In this document: piece by piece, positions 1-10,920 of the stretch
Layout of the letters: each line of letters starts with the position of its first letter
How positions within the stretch are numbered: the first letter of the stretch is position 1
From: Myotis daubentonii
Taxonomy: Eukaryota; Chordata; Mammalia; Chiroptera; Vespertilionidae
Length of the DNA: 64,000 nt
Assembly: GCF_963259705.1 (NCBI RefSeq)
Contig: NC_081851.1
Coordinates: 59,976,855-60,040,854 of the forward strand
Direction: 5' to 3'
Notes under the pieces: model-generated
What the model saw: the letters and a program-made list of their open reading frames with translations, nothing else
Databases searched by the model: none
What the model was told of the DNA's origin: nothing
Position numbers and translations under genes: made by a program

Positions 1-445
1 GCCTAACACTCAGAGATAAGCTCTGTTAAAATTTTGATGTGATTGATTGATTTGTTCTAAAGGGGGATTTCCATAGCACAGCCCAGATGGTTCTACAGTT
101 AAGGCATTGACTAAATAAATATATTTTTCTTTTCTTACTATTGTGGTCCGTGTTCTTCTGCTTTTTCTTTTCATGATGAAGATAAACTTGCTAGTAGTGA
201 GTGCTCTGTTTTGCCTGAAATAACTCTGTGGCCCCCGCCAGGGGAGCTGCGCCTTGGGTGACCCTCTCTGATCTTTCAGAACTATCCCATGCTCATTCTC
301 TAAGGAAAAATTCACAGTTCAGAAGTTTCTCAATTGCTGTTTGACTGGAAGTGCAGCTCATTAACCTGCTTTCCTCTTCTTTATGTGCCTTCTCTTCTCT
401 CTCCTCTTGCCCTTGTTCGTCAATTTCTATTCTTCTCTGTTTCAG
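1..445 (+). other. SLC8A1: SLC8A1 intron, 3' end, before exon A
   Basis: Intronic sequence ending in TTTCAG at 440-445. The open frames here have no recognisable protein content. The last 77 bases form a strongly pyrimidine-rich tract, listed separately. The large constant exon that should precede it is upstream of the window. Confidence 0.85.
369..445 (+). promoter_or_regulatory. SLC8A1: CU-rich tract and 3' splice site of exon A
   Basis: An unusually long pyrimidine tract with repeated TTCTCT and CTCTCT words runs into the acceptor of exon A. Such words are typical binding sites of PTB-family splicing repressors. A regulatory role is inferred; the base composition is seen directly. A second CU-rich tract follows exon B at 1221-1284. 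Confidence 0.5.
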
Positions 446-552
446 CAAAACAATATCAGTCAAGGTAATTGATGATGAGGAGTATGAGAAAAACAAGACC
501 TTCTTCCTTGAGATTGGAGAGCCCCGCCTGGTGGAGATGAGTGAGAAGAAAG
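446..552 (+). CDS. SLC8A1: NCX1 mutually exclusive exon A (CBD2)
   Basis: This alternative exon encodes part of Calx-beta domain 2 (CBD2), a Ca2+ sensor in the large cytoplasmic loop of the plasma-membrane Na+/Ca2+ exchanger. It is preceded by TTTCAG and followed by GTGGGG, a fairly weak donor. The frame is one base, then 35 codons beginning KTISVKVIDDEEYEKN and ending EMSEKK, then one base G. The Asp-Asp pair in VIDDEEYE belongs to the Ca2+-coordinating region of exon-A isoforms in the family. Exon A is the form used in heart (ACDEF) and brain (AD) variants in other mammals. At 107 bases it is not a multiple of 3, so it must be used alternately with exon B. The protein matches the mammalian exon closely and I see no defect. 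Assignment to NCX1 rather than NCX2 or NCX3 rests on the full cassette set downstream. Confidence 0.97.
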
Positions 553-1080
553 GTGGGGGAGCTGCTCCAGGGCTGAGCCCAACAGCTTCTGCTGGCCGGT
601 GCCACCCTGGATGCCTGTACTCTTCAGAACATGATTACAACACACATATCCCTCCCCCTATGTAACAGGGCATAGATCTCGGGCCTGCCTGGAGCTCCAT
701 TGGCCAGTTTTGGCCACTCTGCCTGTTATAAGTTTGAGCTATTAATTTTCAATGCAGTCCATCAAGCTTCCATTTCTGGGAGAGTTGAAGCAGTCGCTTG
801 CTATGCCAAAATGAAGCCAACTTTCTGATTTCTCTTCCTAATTCAGGGTACCTCCTGACTGCCCATTGGAGCAGGAAGAATTTGTGAACGTGACAAATTA
901 GCAAAGAAAACAATGGGAGCCAGCTGAGAGCACCCAAGATGCCCTTTTACATACTTCAGGAGGTCCATGTGTTGCCATTTCTCCCTCCATAACATCACCG
1001 TTAACATTCGGCCTGGTGAACACCTAGCATGAGCGTGTGACTCCAACCATTTGTTTTGCCTTTGTCTTGTGTTCCCACAG
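553..1080 (+). other. SLC8A1: Intron between exons A and B
   Basis: This 528-bp intron separates the two mutually exclusive exons. It is long enough for a normal spliceosome, so simple steric exclusion is unlikely. I see no repeat element in it. It ends in TTCCCACAG. Confidence 0.85.
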
Positions 1081-1184
1081 GAAGATCATTACCATTAGAC
1101 TATTTGACCGTGAGGAATATGAGAAAGAGTGCAAATTCTCCCTTGTGCTTGAGGAACCAATATGGATAAGAAGAGGAATGAAAG
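1081..1184 (+). CDS. SLC8A1: NCX1 mutually exclusive exon B (CBD2)
   Basis: This is the alternative to exon A in the second Ca2+-binding domain of NCX1. It is flanked by CCCACAG and GTGTGA. One base completes a codon, 34 codons follow (KIITIRLFDREEYEKE to RRGMK), and one base G remains. It is homologous to exon A: the shared frame is FDREEYEKE against IDDEEYEKN. The second Asp of exon A is Arg here, which in the family accounts for weaker Ca2+ binding by CBD2 in exon-B forms. Exon B is used mainly in kidney and smooth-muscle type variants (such as BD). Its 104 bases are 2 mod 3, like exon A. Residues near the end (EEPIWIRRGMK) seem more diverged from other mammals than exon A, judged from memory. 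Splice sites and frame are intact. Confidence 0.96.
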
Positions 1185-1220
1185 GTGTGAGAGTATACAA
1201 AGACGTACCAGCGAGAAATT

Positions 1221-1284
1221 GTACTCTTCTCTCTCCGTGTCTCCCTACTCTCACACTTAACTTTCTCCTCTTCCTCGGCTTCCA
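1221..1284 (+). promoter_or_regulatory. SLC8A1: CU-rich tract downstream of exon B
   Basis: A pyrimidine-rich stretch with CTCTTCTCTCTCC and TTTCTCCTCTTCC words starts about 36 bases after the exon B donor. With the tract before exon A it brackets the A-B pair. This is a plausible PTB-type splicing silencer; the function is inferred. Confidence 0.35.
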
Positions 1285-2962
1285 AGTACTATACTTCATT
1301 TCCTTTGAAGCTTTAGCAGTTTCATTTTCCTTCCCTAACAAGTGCACCAAGCTCTGCCCCCATTTTCTTCAGGAAATGCCAACTAACCTTGACCAAAACC
1401 AGATTTAATCAATGCTGGAAGAGATTTCTGTCACTCAGAAATGATTATATAAATTATAAAAGCATGATTCATGTGTTTAGTTTTTCACTGTTCAGGGGTC
1501 ATTTTCAAATGTGGTTCCAACTATTAAATCTCCCCTAAAATGTTAGTGATAAAGACTACTTAATACCTGTTAGCAGTGGTAAATCTGTCTAATGGCAACG
1601 AATGGGAAATTTCAAAAGAATTAAATAACTCGGTTTCTTCAGAGGACCAGGTTTCAAAAAAATATTTAATAAAATATCTTAAAGAGTAGTGGCATCAATA
1701 TTCTAGTGCTCTTTGGGCATGCTATTTTTATATGATCAAATATGACATTTAAAAGGGACCATATGTATGAAACCATAATCATATAAATTTTCTTTAAGTA
1801 GGAAGGAAATGGTCCTTCAGTAAGAATTTAGCCCTTGCTTAAGGCCTACCCAGTCTTATGCTCCAAAACCTTTCTTTCTTTATAGGATTGACAAATTTTA
1901 ACATGTATAGTAAAGAGAAAAGAGTAAGCAGCCATATCCTCAGAATAATTTTTTTGGTTAATTTGTACTTATACATGTAGAAAATATTTGAATAAAGAAA
2001 TCAATTAATTTCTTTGTTCTCTTCGACCTTATATCTATTTTATGTGGCCTATATTTGATAAGAAAGGGCAAGAATTTTATATCAGCTTTAAAGAAATGTT
2101 TTTCTGAATTATTGAGGACTTCCTATAATTATCATCTAATAGTGGCTATTTAAAAAGGAGTCCTATTCATTGAATTATATGTATAAATTTAGCATACTGC
2201 ATATTAATTGCATAGAAACAATTGGTTAGATAGACCACTTTGAAAAAGTTTACACTTTTACATGTAAAAAATGAAATATGTAGGACTAATTTTTATATAG
2301 ACCCAACATTTGGGTTAATTGAACTAATCCCACATTTGTAAGAACTTGTGGTCCTCAGAGTCCTTCAGAAAAAAAAAAGTTTATGTTCCTGACTGAATCA
2401 CATTCAAAATGGTAACAGAAGCCTTTGGAATAAGGGGAGGAAGAAACCACTGGGGAGCCATTTTAATTCAGCCTATTTAATATGTTCCATGGACAGCAGG
2501 CGGAAGGAAAAGACACTTTAGAAAATTGTGCTGATTTCTTACAAAGATGGGATCAAAAAATGCCTCATTAACATACAGGAAGAAGCACTTACTTCTCAAT
2601 GAATTCCTCCCTAAAGGGAGCGCATCTTAGATAAAGTTTTTTCCATTGTCATTTCAATAAAATATGCCCTCATGTAAAAGCAAATTAAAATTCCTTAATA
2701 GCACTATCTAGTTTTTCACCCGCCAAGTAGATTCTTATTACTATAAATAAAATTACTGACTTGTTTTAGAAAGTATCTTCTAATGCCACTACCATTAGAA
2801 GGAAAACTGGGCCTGAAAAACTAATTGTAACATCGCCATCTACTACTCCGGAAGTCATTTATTTGATACTTTCATCCAGATAGCTTTCAACAAAATGAAG
2901 TGCTTCAGTATAGTCTGGGTTTAAAACACATAACTTGAAAGACAAATTATGTATGCTCCCCC

Positions 2963-3011
2963 TACACACACACTCACACACACATGCACACACACACACA
3001 CACACACACAA
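2963..3011. repeat. (CA)n microsatellite
   Basis: An imperfect CA dinucleotide array of about 49 bases, interrupted by CT and TG. It produces a spurious Cys/Val-rich open frame on the minus strand. Confidence 0.95.
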
Positions 3012-3309
3012 CGCCATGTGGTTTTTCCATGGAATTAGGTGTCCACAGAAGCATTCTGGCTTGTCCAATTACAATGTGCAGAAGTCATAGGTAAGGATAG
3101 AAAAATAAGCACTAATTCCTGGGATTTGAGTTTTGAGGACTTAAAAAACTAAGCATTCATTGATGGCCAAAATATCATGCAAATAGAACCTACAGAGAGA
3201 GAACGTTATCTTGAGCCAAAGTGTCCTTTCAAAAAGGGTGGCCAAAATGAAATTTCCTAAGATGTTTTATCGATTTTCATTGAATGAAAGGTATTAATGC
3301 CTGAGATTC

Positions 3310-3315
3310 TGCATG
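3310..3315 (+). promoter_or_regulatory. SLC8A1: TGCATG word upstream of exon C
   Basis: UGCAUG is the RBFOX splicing-factor motif. This copy lies 423 bases before exon C. A single hexamer can occur by chance, so the role is tentative. Confidence 0.25.
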
Positions 3316-3737
3316 ATTTAAGACTTTCATATGTTGAATTAACTAACTCCCAGGCAATATTTCAGGAAAAGACTCACTCAAATAAAGTTTAGGATTAACT
3401 TCATAAAATGTGTCTACTATCATTGGTAAACTAGATATATACACTTTGTATAAGCATAGATAGTAGAAATGTTTGACTAAATGTCAAGCAATAATATATA
3501 GAATGAAATATATATACATATATATTGGTCAATCACACACATTTGCAGAAATTCGTGTTGGGATTATGTAGAAATATTCCCAATGCCACATTTCTTTGGG
3601 ATGTACTAATTTTTTATCAGTGGCTCCCTACCACTGTCATCAGATCTGCCTGGATTTCTTTCTGCTGATATTCCTCTTGCTTTCATTATTCATCGGGTCT
3701 CTTATTCTGTGTTTGTCTTTGTCTGTTTCCTTCACAG

Positions 3738-3758
3738 CCCTGTTATTGAATGAGCTTG
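3738..3758 (+). CDS. SLC8A1: NCX1 cassette exon C (21 nt)
   Basis: A 21-base microexon between TTCACAG and GTAAGC, both strong splice sites. Joined to the G left by exon A or B it reads ALLLNEL and leaves a G. It adds seven residues to the variable part of the cytoplasmic loop beside CBD2 and is included in the cardiac form. It is a multiple of 3 with phase-1 borders, so skipping it keeps the frame. The identical-looking heptapeptide is characteristic of mammalian NCX1. Confidence 0.96.
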
Positions 3759-4185
3759 GTAAGCATTTCATTTCTTGCATTTCCTTTCCATTTTTCGAGG
3801 TTAATTTCCATTTCTGTCGGGTGATACAATAGCTTTCTGACTTTTATTTGTATTGATTTACTAGTAAGATTGTTGTTTAGGCCCATTGGCCTCATTTTTG
3901 TTAAGGTCAGATTTATATTCCAGTTTTAGTTTAACCTTTAGAAAAAAAACAGTGATTTCTTATGCATGCACAGAATTAAATGTGTGCACTAAATCCTATA
4001 ATCTTAAAAGAATGATTAGTGATTAAGTCATGAACAAATGTTTTCATATTTTTCTTAATTGTAAATATAATTTGGCCAGTTTATATCCCATGGATGGGTC
4101 ATTGAACAGTCTGATATCACCGATATTTGTTATTTAGAGTGTGACTTAAATAAATTGTAACATTTATTTTTTTTTTCTTTTTTAG
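3759..4185 (+). other. SLC8A1: Intron between exons C and D
   Basis: A 427-bp AT-rich intron with one TGCATG word at 3963 and a long T-rich tract before TTTTAG. No repeat element is recognised. Confidence 0.85.
3963..3968 (+). promoter_or_regulatory. SLC8A1: TGCATG word between exons C and D
   Basis: A UGCAUG motif 205 bases downstream of exon C and 218 bases upstream of exon D. In this position RBFOX proteins commonly promote inclusion of the upstream exon. Functional assignment is inference only. Confidence 0.3.
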
Positions 4186-4203
4186 GTGGCTTCACAATAA
4201 CAG
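4186..4203 (+). CDS. SLC8A1: NCX1 cassette exon D (18 nt)
   Basis: An 18-base microexon between a T-rich tract ending TTTTAG and the donor GTATGA. With the incoming G it reads GGFTIT and leaves a G. It is the cassette shared by the cardiac (ACDEF), renal (BD) and brain (AD) variants in the family. It is symmetric, phase 1 to phase 1, so it can be joined to any of exons A, B, C, E or F. Confidence 0.96.
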
Positions 4204-4318
4204 GTATGAATTTTTAAAGTCTAATGACATCAAATTTTACTTTTTACTGTCTGTTTTCACCATATATTGTATACATTTTTTAAAAATCATTTGTCATTTT
4301 TACTTTCTTTTAATGAAG

Positions 4319-4333
4319 GAAAATGCCTGTATG
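4319..4333 (+). CDS. SLC8A1: NCX1 cassette exon E (15 nt)
   Basis: A 15-base microexon preceded by CTTTTAATGAAG, a weak acceptor with an interrupted pyrimidine tract, and followed by GTAAGA. With the incoming G it reads GKCLY and leaves a G that joins exon F (GQPVF). From memory other mammals have Tyr at the third position, so the Cys may be a lineage change. It is only 115 bases from exon D, so the D-E intron is close to the lower workable size. Confidence 0.92.
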
Positions 4334-6411
4334 GTAAGATAATTTTTTAATGTTCCTCATTTTCTTCAAATATCCTTAAAAACCAAACCAAAGCCTCATC
4401 TTATATAACCTGTACATTAATACTTAGCTGTCGCACATGGTGTGTTCTTGCTGATTTTAAACATTCAATGTTTTACACACTAACAACATGTGTGTTGTAT
4501 TCATTTACACGCAAATTTAAAATATTCTACAATTGTTCACATTTTGACACTGGTCAGTTTACAAATGTTCACATAGCCCTGGTGATGTGCAGTGTCCCCA
4601 GCTAGATATTCCAAAATGTACCAGAGTAACTAAGACAAGAAAACATAGGGGTTGACATCTAAGACTTCTCCATGGCCCAAGCTCAGGTACTAATAGTAGC
4701 TAATACTCAGTTGGGAGAAGACCCATCCCATCATCCCAGCACACCAATATGGACAAACCCTTCTTTGGGGACTTAATTTTTAGCATTATTAACACTTGTA
4801 AATTAATGAATAATATTTCTACCACTTAAAGTGCATTACAAAATGCTCTACAAAAACTGAAAATGCCAGTCAAAACGTATAAAACTCTTAAATTCAGACT
4901 GGTACCCAGCCTGTGTGGACCGTGTTGGTTAGCACAACTCTAAAGCTATTTTCTTGTATCTGGAAGAAAGGTATTTCCTTACAGCATCATCTCTTTTGAT
5001 CCTTAATGTTTCCTCATCCTTTCAAAATCGTCTACGCAGATTTAGAGGGAGATAAATATCAAACGTCTAATATACTGTGTAGGTGTTAGTATTCTAATTC
5101 TTTTTCCTGAAATCAGATAGCTAAAAAAAAATTTTTTAAGAATATATTGCCAAATATTCTAATGTTGAAAATGCTGTTGTGAGAGTCAGGGTTAACTTCA
5201 ACCACTGTAAGTATAAACTCATGATTCAGTAGCTTCAACATGATTCTGTCCAAAGTGGAACTTTCTGAATATGAGCAATTTCACATGGACTCTTACTCTC
5301 CTCTGCCTCTCTCCAGACAAAATATTTAATGACAAAGTGACTCATAGACTCTCAGAGACATAGAAATTGAAAAGGATAAAAATGTTAAACAGGACAAGTC
5401 CTGGTAGAGGATTTGTTAAATCTGACTCATCTGAAGTTCTCCCAGGTGAAATCTCCCAGTTCTGCACGGCCATACATGCTGTTTTCAAATCTAAGTTCAG
5501 GAATTTTCATTTCTTTTTTAAATTTTTGTCTTCTTTTCCTCATCCACCATTTTAACTCCTTGAAGTGTTCTTGGAAATATTCTGTTTCTGTCACCCAATA
5601 ATGTTAATTATCCTGGTGAGATTTGAGGAAGGTCGAATTTGGGCAAGTTGAGCTTCATGGCTTCTTTGAAGTAATTTTTTTTAAGTCAACCATTGTAGAA
5701 ATACTATAGTACCAAGCAGCACCTTCAGCCCTATGTGGCCAGCTAATGAGACCTGAACTAAAAATCTCTGGCTGTAGAACGAATGCCTTATTAAAATGCA
5801 TTGAGGGTTTGGATATCTATTTCCTTTAACTTTGAATATGTCAGGATTTGGCTTTGAGGGTCTTCCTTCTGTATCACTTGAAACATCTTCTCTTTTAGTA
5901 TCTAGATAATTGGATCCCAGTTTCTTTTCTCAGAAACTATTCCTATAAAGCTCTGGAGTGTCTGTGCAGTTATGTCCAACATGTGCTGCCTTGGACACAT
6001 CTTGCATCCAAGAGAGCAGAATCACTTCTTCTGAAGGTTTCTGCCATTTCGTGTACTTCAAGTTCTTTCTTGTTTCTGCAACTTTCATCTGACATAGCAG
6101 TTTTTGTGTTGGCACACCTCTTCCCAAGACTTGAAATTGATGCTGTTAGAACAAGAGAGAGTTCCAGAACTTTGTGGGAATCTCTACATTGGCCTCTCCC
6201 TTTACATGACCCTTCTCCTCCAGAGCTAGGCTGGAATGCCTGGGATCCACTCTACAGATGCTTCTGGGGAACATTCTGAGACTTTGGTCTCCACAGTGTA
6301 AAGCATCTTTAAGTTCCAAGGAGTTTTTCTTTGAAGTGTGTTTGAGGCTTTGAAGCCAAGGCTTTGAGATACAGGGGTAGTAGAGAGGAATTAATCTAGC
6401 CTTTGGATTTT

Positions 6412-6577
6412 TAAAAAGATTTTTTTATTGATTTTTAGAAAGAGGGGAGAGAAATATAGATGTAAGAGCTAAACATCATTTGCCTCCTGCACACCCCCAA
6501 TTGGGGATCAAGCCTGCAACCTGGGCATGTGCTCTGACTGGGACTACACCCAATCAACTGAGCCACACTGGCCAGGG
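6412..6577 (-). mobile_element. Ves SINE (bat tRNA-derived)
   Basis: The minus strand begins with GCCCTGGCCAGTGTGGCTCA and ends in A-rich sequence, the layout of vespertilionid Ves SINEs. The 16-base duplication CTAGCCTTTGGATTTT flanks it perfectly at 6396-6411 and 6578-6593, so the insertion is fairly young. Confidence 0.92.
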
Positions 6578-6884
6578 CTAGCCTTTGGATTTTGCCTGCG
6601 GCATTTATGTGTCTTATGCAGCTGAGTGTGAAAATCTAAATTTGAAGCAGGATATATGGAAATTTAAAAACTGTTTGGTGCACAGCCCAGCACCTATATT
6701 TCAGAGATATCATTAGTTAGTGGTGGCCGTTAAGTTCTGGAGGTACTTTTGGAATTTGTAAATCTTTACCTGTTGCTCCCAGAGCTTGCCTCATTGAAAG
6801 GCTCTTGTTTGGACCTATGAGCTCATTCCCCCTTGACCCTCAGACACCTTACATGATAAAACCCTATTCATTATAGCTCATTAG

Positions 6885-7075
6885 AGTTTGCAAAGTAATT
6901 CTTGTTTATTATATCATTTAATCCTCAACCTATAGAGGAAGATATTATTGTTCTCACTTATAGGAGAGGAAATGAGGATACAAAGAGATTGATCAATCTA
7001 CCCCACATCACCCATTCAGGACTCAGGGCCTGGCCCTCTGACTTAAGTCCAAGGCCATGTAATGAGTGTTCCGAT
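6885..7075 (-). repeat. MIR SINE remnant
   Basis: Matches the MIR core on the minus strand: the series from ATCATTTAATCCTCA through the A/G-rich segment at 6964-6990 to the CACATCACCCATTCAGGACTCAGGGC segment follows the usual order. Old and diverged. Confidence 0.65.
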
Positions 7076-7504
7076 CCCAGCAGTTTTATTTCCTTTCTCC
7101 TAACCACTTCATTCCTTCCTGCATCATCATCCCTTTTCAATTCAAAGCCCAGCTGTTTCATAAATGCCATCAGCATGAATGCTAGTCATATGAAAAACCA
7201 GGGGGGACCCCAATAGAGGGTGCACATAATTTGAATATATTTTTAATAAAATTGAGTATTCTGGCTCAGTTTGGAGAGGAGAGAGTCATGTCTGATTCCT
7301 CAGGCAGCAGTGGAGTTCCTTAATTAATTCAAAGTATATAACAGTCAATATACCTCTTTTAAAAACTAGTCTTCCAATCACATTATGCTCATCATGTAAT
7401 AGACTAAGTTAGGCACATGGAAGGAAGCCAAACTATGAAAATTCTGACAGTTAAAAGCTTTAATCACTCCAGCACATAGGTTAGAATAACAAACCCCCTT
7501 CAAG

Positions 7505-7650
7505 CTCAGTTTTATTTTAAAATTGAACAAAACAAGTCCCATAGAAGATAAGTGCCTTGTTCAAGTTTAGACAGCAAGCATATAACAGAGTTGAAACCAA
7601 GTCCTCAATCTCATGATTCCCAGGTCAGGTCTGGGTAGCTCTTACTAGAA
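7505..7650 (-). repeat. MIR SINE remnant
   Basis: Minus-strand MIR order is visible: AGTGCCTTGTTCAAG, then a site resembling AGCTAGTAAGTGGCAGAGTTG, then the GAACC-like end. Heavily diverged. Confidence 0.5.
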
Positions 7651-7799
7651 GCCAATAGCAGGTAGATGTGGTGGTCAACTGAACCGGGAGTTTGATGAAA
7701 ACCCTAGGCCTAGCCCTAGGTAATCCAAACAGTTCGCAATGACCATGGTATACCCTGCAATGACAACATTCTCCCATTCATAATCCCCAGGAAATATAT

Positions 7800-7990
7800 A
7801 ACATGTTCCCAGATGTTGTTATTTGACCCTCAAACAAACTTGTGATGTAGACATCGCAGATAACTATTATCCTTGTTCCACATGTGAAAAAACTGGGAAA
7901 ATGGCCTACTCTGGGCTATGTTGTTGGCACCAATAAGAAAACCAGGCTGCCTTTCATCGCACCAAGTGTTTTCCATTGTTTCATGATGCC
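7800..7990 (-). repeat. MIR SINE remnant
   Basis: A minus-strand MIR-like order: a TATTTGACCCTCA segment, then a TATTATCC...GTGAAAAAACTGGG segment, then the terminal part. Weak. Confidence 0.45.
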
Positions 7991-8292
7991 TCTGGAAGCA
8001 GAAACTTAGAAGGTGTGAATACTCCATTTCAGAAACCTGCAGGAATCTGGCTGCGCCCCCTACTGTGGCATGTGTGCTTCATTCACATGATCTGATTTGG
8101 CTTGTAGAACACTTAACCTATTCAGCTCTCACTTCTGCAACCTACATAGGCGCAACCTATGAGCACTCAGTCCTCTAACATTGCTTGTGATGTGTGCATC
8201 TCAGTGTGATGTTTAGCTTACTAATTCTACAGAGCTCTACTAGCAAACCTGTGCAATGCATCCTGCTGACTTTCTGCCTGTCCTTTTGCTAG

Positions 8293-8361
8293 GCCAACCT
8301 GTCTTCAGGAAAGTTCATGCTAGAGAACATCCGATTCCCTCTACTGTAATCACCATTACAG
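8293..8361 (+). CDS. SLC8A1: NCX1 cassette exon F (69 nt)
   Basis: The largest cassette of the variable region, flanked by TTTTGCTAG and GTACTC. Two bases complete Gly, then the exon encodes QPVFRKVHAREHPIPSTVI and TIT, and leaves a G. In the family it belongs to the cardiac ACDEF transcript and lengthens the cytoplasmic loop beside CBD2. It is 23 codons long, symmetric and phase 1, so it can be skipped without frame change. It lies 3.96 kb from exon E and 5.1 kb from the next constant exon. Splice sites and frame are intact. Confidence 0.96.
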
Positions 8362-9706
8362 GTACTCGTTTCATCATGATCCTAGAAAACCAGTGTGATG
8401 AATTTGAAGTGAACTGTCTTCAAATGTTCTTCAGGTCTTTAGACATTAACGTGACCCAGTTTAGCCCCTGTCCCCTCTAAAACATTGCTAAATAATGCAG
8501 TGGCTCTCTGTAGCTGGGGTTGATGGCAGATCAGCAGCAACAACACACGACTCCATTGGCACAGGACAGGAGGTGTGCATGGTAGAGGGATTAGCATGGA
8601 CCATCAGAGGGGATTGATCCCAATGGCCTCTCCCTCTCAAGTTTCAATATATCCCATGTTGCTTGCAAAGCTTGCTACTCAAGCATGGGTCTTTCATTCC
8701 AAGTCTACTGAAGTCTCTTTGAAGGCAAGCTGTGTTTCTTCCCAGAGCCTGCCTTTCCTGCCTTCAGCCAACATGATGTGAGTCATATGTGCACAGATGA
8801 TAGTCCATCTGTGGGGTTTCTCCAGAGGGGAACATTGGCAGGGTGACTGGAGGATCCCGCGACTATCCCAGATCTCCCTAGGTTCAGGGCCCACAAACCA
8901 TCTCCTTGACCTGCATCTCCGGATGAGGACACAGATATTCACTCTTTGGTATCACCACAGCCCCTCACTGGCTATGGCAGTAGAAACTACACATCTTTCT
9001 GCCCCAGTAACGCCTTCTTCATTCCCACCTCCCACACCCCTACTCAACGATCATGATACCCAGCCCTGACTGCAGAGTTGTTCCAGAATATTCCTCATGG
9101 AACAAAAGTACAAGTCTCCTCAGGCTCTTAACAGAGAGGCCAGTGCTGACCACTGTCAAGAGGTCTCTGCTCTCAGACTTTCAGCATAGATCTGAGTCAA
9201 AGATTAAAATAGCCTGGAGCCAGTTATCCCACCATTGGCTTTGTATCCCTTTCCAAATTCGAGGTTGTTTGTTAAGATTAAAAATGGCAAATACATTAAG
9301 AAAAATCAACAGTAGCTCCTCAGGCACAGATCTGTGGGTTGTATTGTTTTCTAATAGGGTTCCCTCTCAACCCTTCACTGCTCACAGTGACGCTGCGTCA
9401 AAATGCAGCCTGAGCCTGAAAGCATCAGCAGCAGCTTGTGCATCCCTCTGCTCTGTCCAGATCCCAGGTACCTACTAGCTTCTGTTATTTACTAGCTATA
9501 GAATCAATTACTCATGAGAAGGGAGGTTCCCCTACTGATGATTTTATCACAGGATTGTTTTATGTCCTATCAATACTGATTTCAACCGTGGTTATTAATT
9601 ATACATTTGATCTTTAAGTTTTGTTGGTTGGTTAAGATCATGATGTTATATGATATGTGATTTATTATTAGCTTGTCAATAAATATGATGAGTTTGAAAA
9701 GTACAC

Positions 9707-9710
<4 letters not shown>

Positions 9711-9760
<50 letters not shown>

Positions 9761-9780
9761 GGAGAGACAGAGAGAGAGAA
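9711..9780. repeat. (AT)n plus (GA)n microsatellite
   Basis: About 50 bases of alternating AT with one GT interruption, followed by about 20 bases of GA repeats. It gives two spurious Tyr/Ile-rich minus-strand frames. Confidence 0.95.
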
Positions 9781-10129
9781 AATTAATTTTCTCACTCTGC
9801 ATAAGTAAGGAAATGAAACTGATTTGACCATAGTAAAATGGATTGCATTTGATCCAACACTCAAAGTGAAAAGGAAACAAACATAATAGATAATTTTAAA
9901 ATGCTGTTAATTTCTCTTTTCAATAAAATGTATTTAAAAGAGGACACTTTTTAAAAAATAGACTTGGCTATCTTCTTTGCCAGTGTCAAAAATTTGCACC
10001 ATAAATGCTAATTTATCAGTATCATTATAGAGCAGTAATAGGATTTACCCAGCTGCCCTTTCTCAGTTACATATAAGTGGAGTGAGATCTTACACGTTCA
10101 TGACATTGAGTCAATGAAATTAGCCCCGA

Positions 10130-10460
10130 CCTTTCCATGACACTGAGCCTTTGTGCTTTGACTTCTCTCTGCCTGGAATGCCCCTCCTTCCCCTACCACC
10201 ACCTTCACCTGGCAAGCTTTTATACTTGTTTCAAGGCCAATTTCAAATACCTCCCCTATCCTGAAGCCTTCCCCGACGCCCTCAGGCAGAGTGAGCTGCT
10301 TCTCCACCTGCTCCCTCAGCCCTTACCTTGCACTACTAGAAGTTGCCCCACCCACATGCCTCGATTCCCACTAGACCACAGGTTCCTGGGAAATGGGGAA
10401 GGAGGCTTCAGTGTGCTCACATATTGTAGGAGCCCAATAACATTTGTTAAACGAACAAAT
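10130..10460 (+). mobile_element. L2 LINE 3' end fragment
   Basis: The order is that of the ancient mammalian L2 3' region: CTCTGCCTGGAATGCCCCTCC, then CTGAAGCCTTCCCCGACGCC, then a CACTAGACCACAGG segment, then AATAACATTTGTTAAACGAA at the end. The sense is + strand. Confidence 0.85.
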
Positions 10461-10499
10461 CACCTTTACATACAAAAAACAAATAAGAGGCCTTATCTG

Positions 10500-10920
10500 A
10501 CAGTGAGTTGGAGAGTCTCACAGCAAATATTTATTGAGTAACTACTACATTTTATACATTGTAATGGCGGTTGTAATCACAGTTTGAAGAGCAAGGAGAC
10601 ATTCTATCTCGCTAAGTTTACATGCTGGGTATTTATATATATAAAGATAACCAAAAAAAATTTTTAAATATTAGCAAGATTTGTGCTCAGTGTACACAAC
10701 AAATATAATGGAATTAGTATAAAATTGGAATGGTCATTCCTAAGTAGGTCAATCGGGATATTTCATGCAAGAAGAGGCGGAGTTTTGAAAAATTAAGTCA
10801 GGTTTAGCTGGGTGGAAATGGGGAAGCTTTTCCAGATGGGTAGACAATAGCTTAAAAGTGTGGCATTAAATTCAAGTCAGGTTTGGAGCAAGAGTAGGAA
10901 GTAACAGAAACAAGCTTCTT
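10500..10920. repeat. Ancient dispersed repeat, family not assigned
   Basis: Sequence such as AATATTTATTGAGTAACTACTAC followed later by a GGAAGCTTTTCCAGATGGG segment resembles widespread, old mammalian repeats. Related sequence appears at 37700-37855 and 38275-38640. I cannot name the family with confidence. Confidence 0.4.

Larger units (their letters stand above)
1185..3737 (+). other. SLC8A1: Intron between exons B and C
   Basis: A 2.55-kb AT-rich intron. It holds a CU-rich stretch just after exon B, a CA repeat at 2963-3011, and a TGCATG word at 3310. I recognise no transposon in it. It ends in a good polypyrimidine tract and TTCACAG. Confidence 0.8.
4334..8292 (+). other. SLC8A1: Intron between exons E and F
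   Basis: A 3.96-kb intron. It holds one Ves SINE (6412-6577) and MIR-type remnants around 6885-7075, 7505-7650 and 7800-7990. The first 2 kb is AT-rich unique-looking sequence with no feature I can name. It ends in TTTTGCTAG. Confidence 0.8.
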
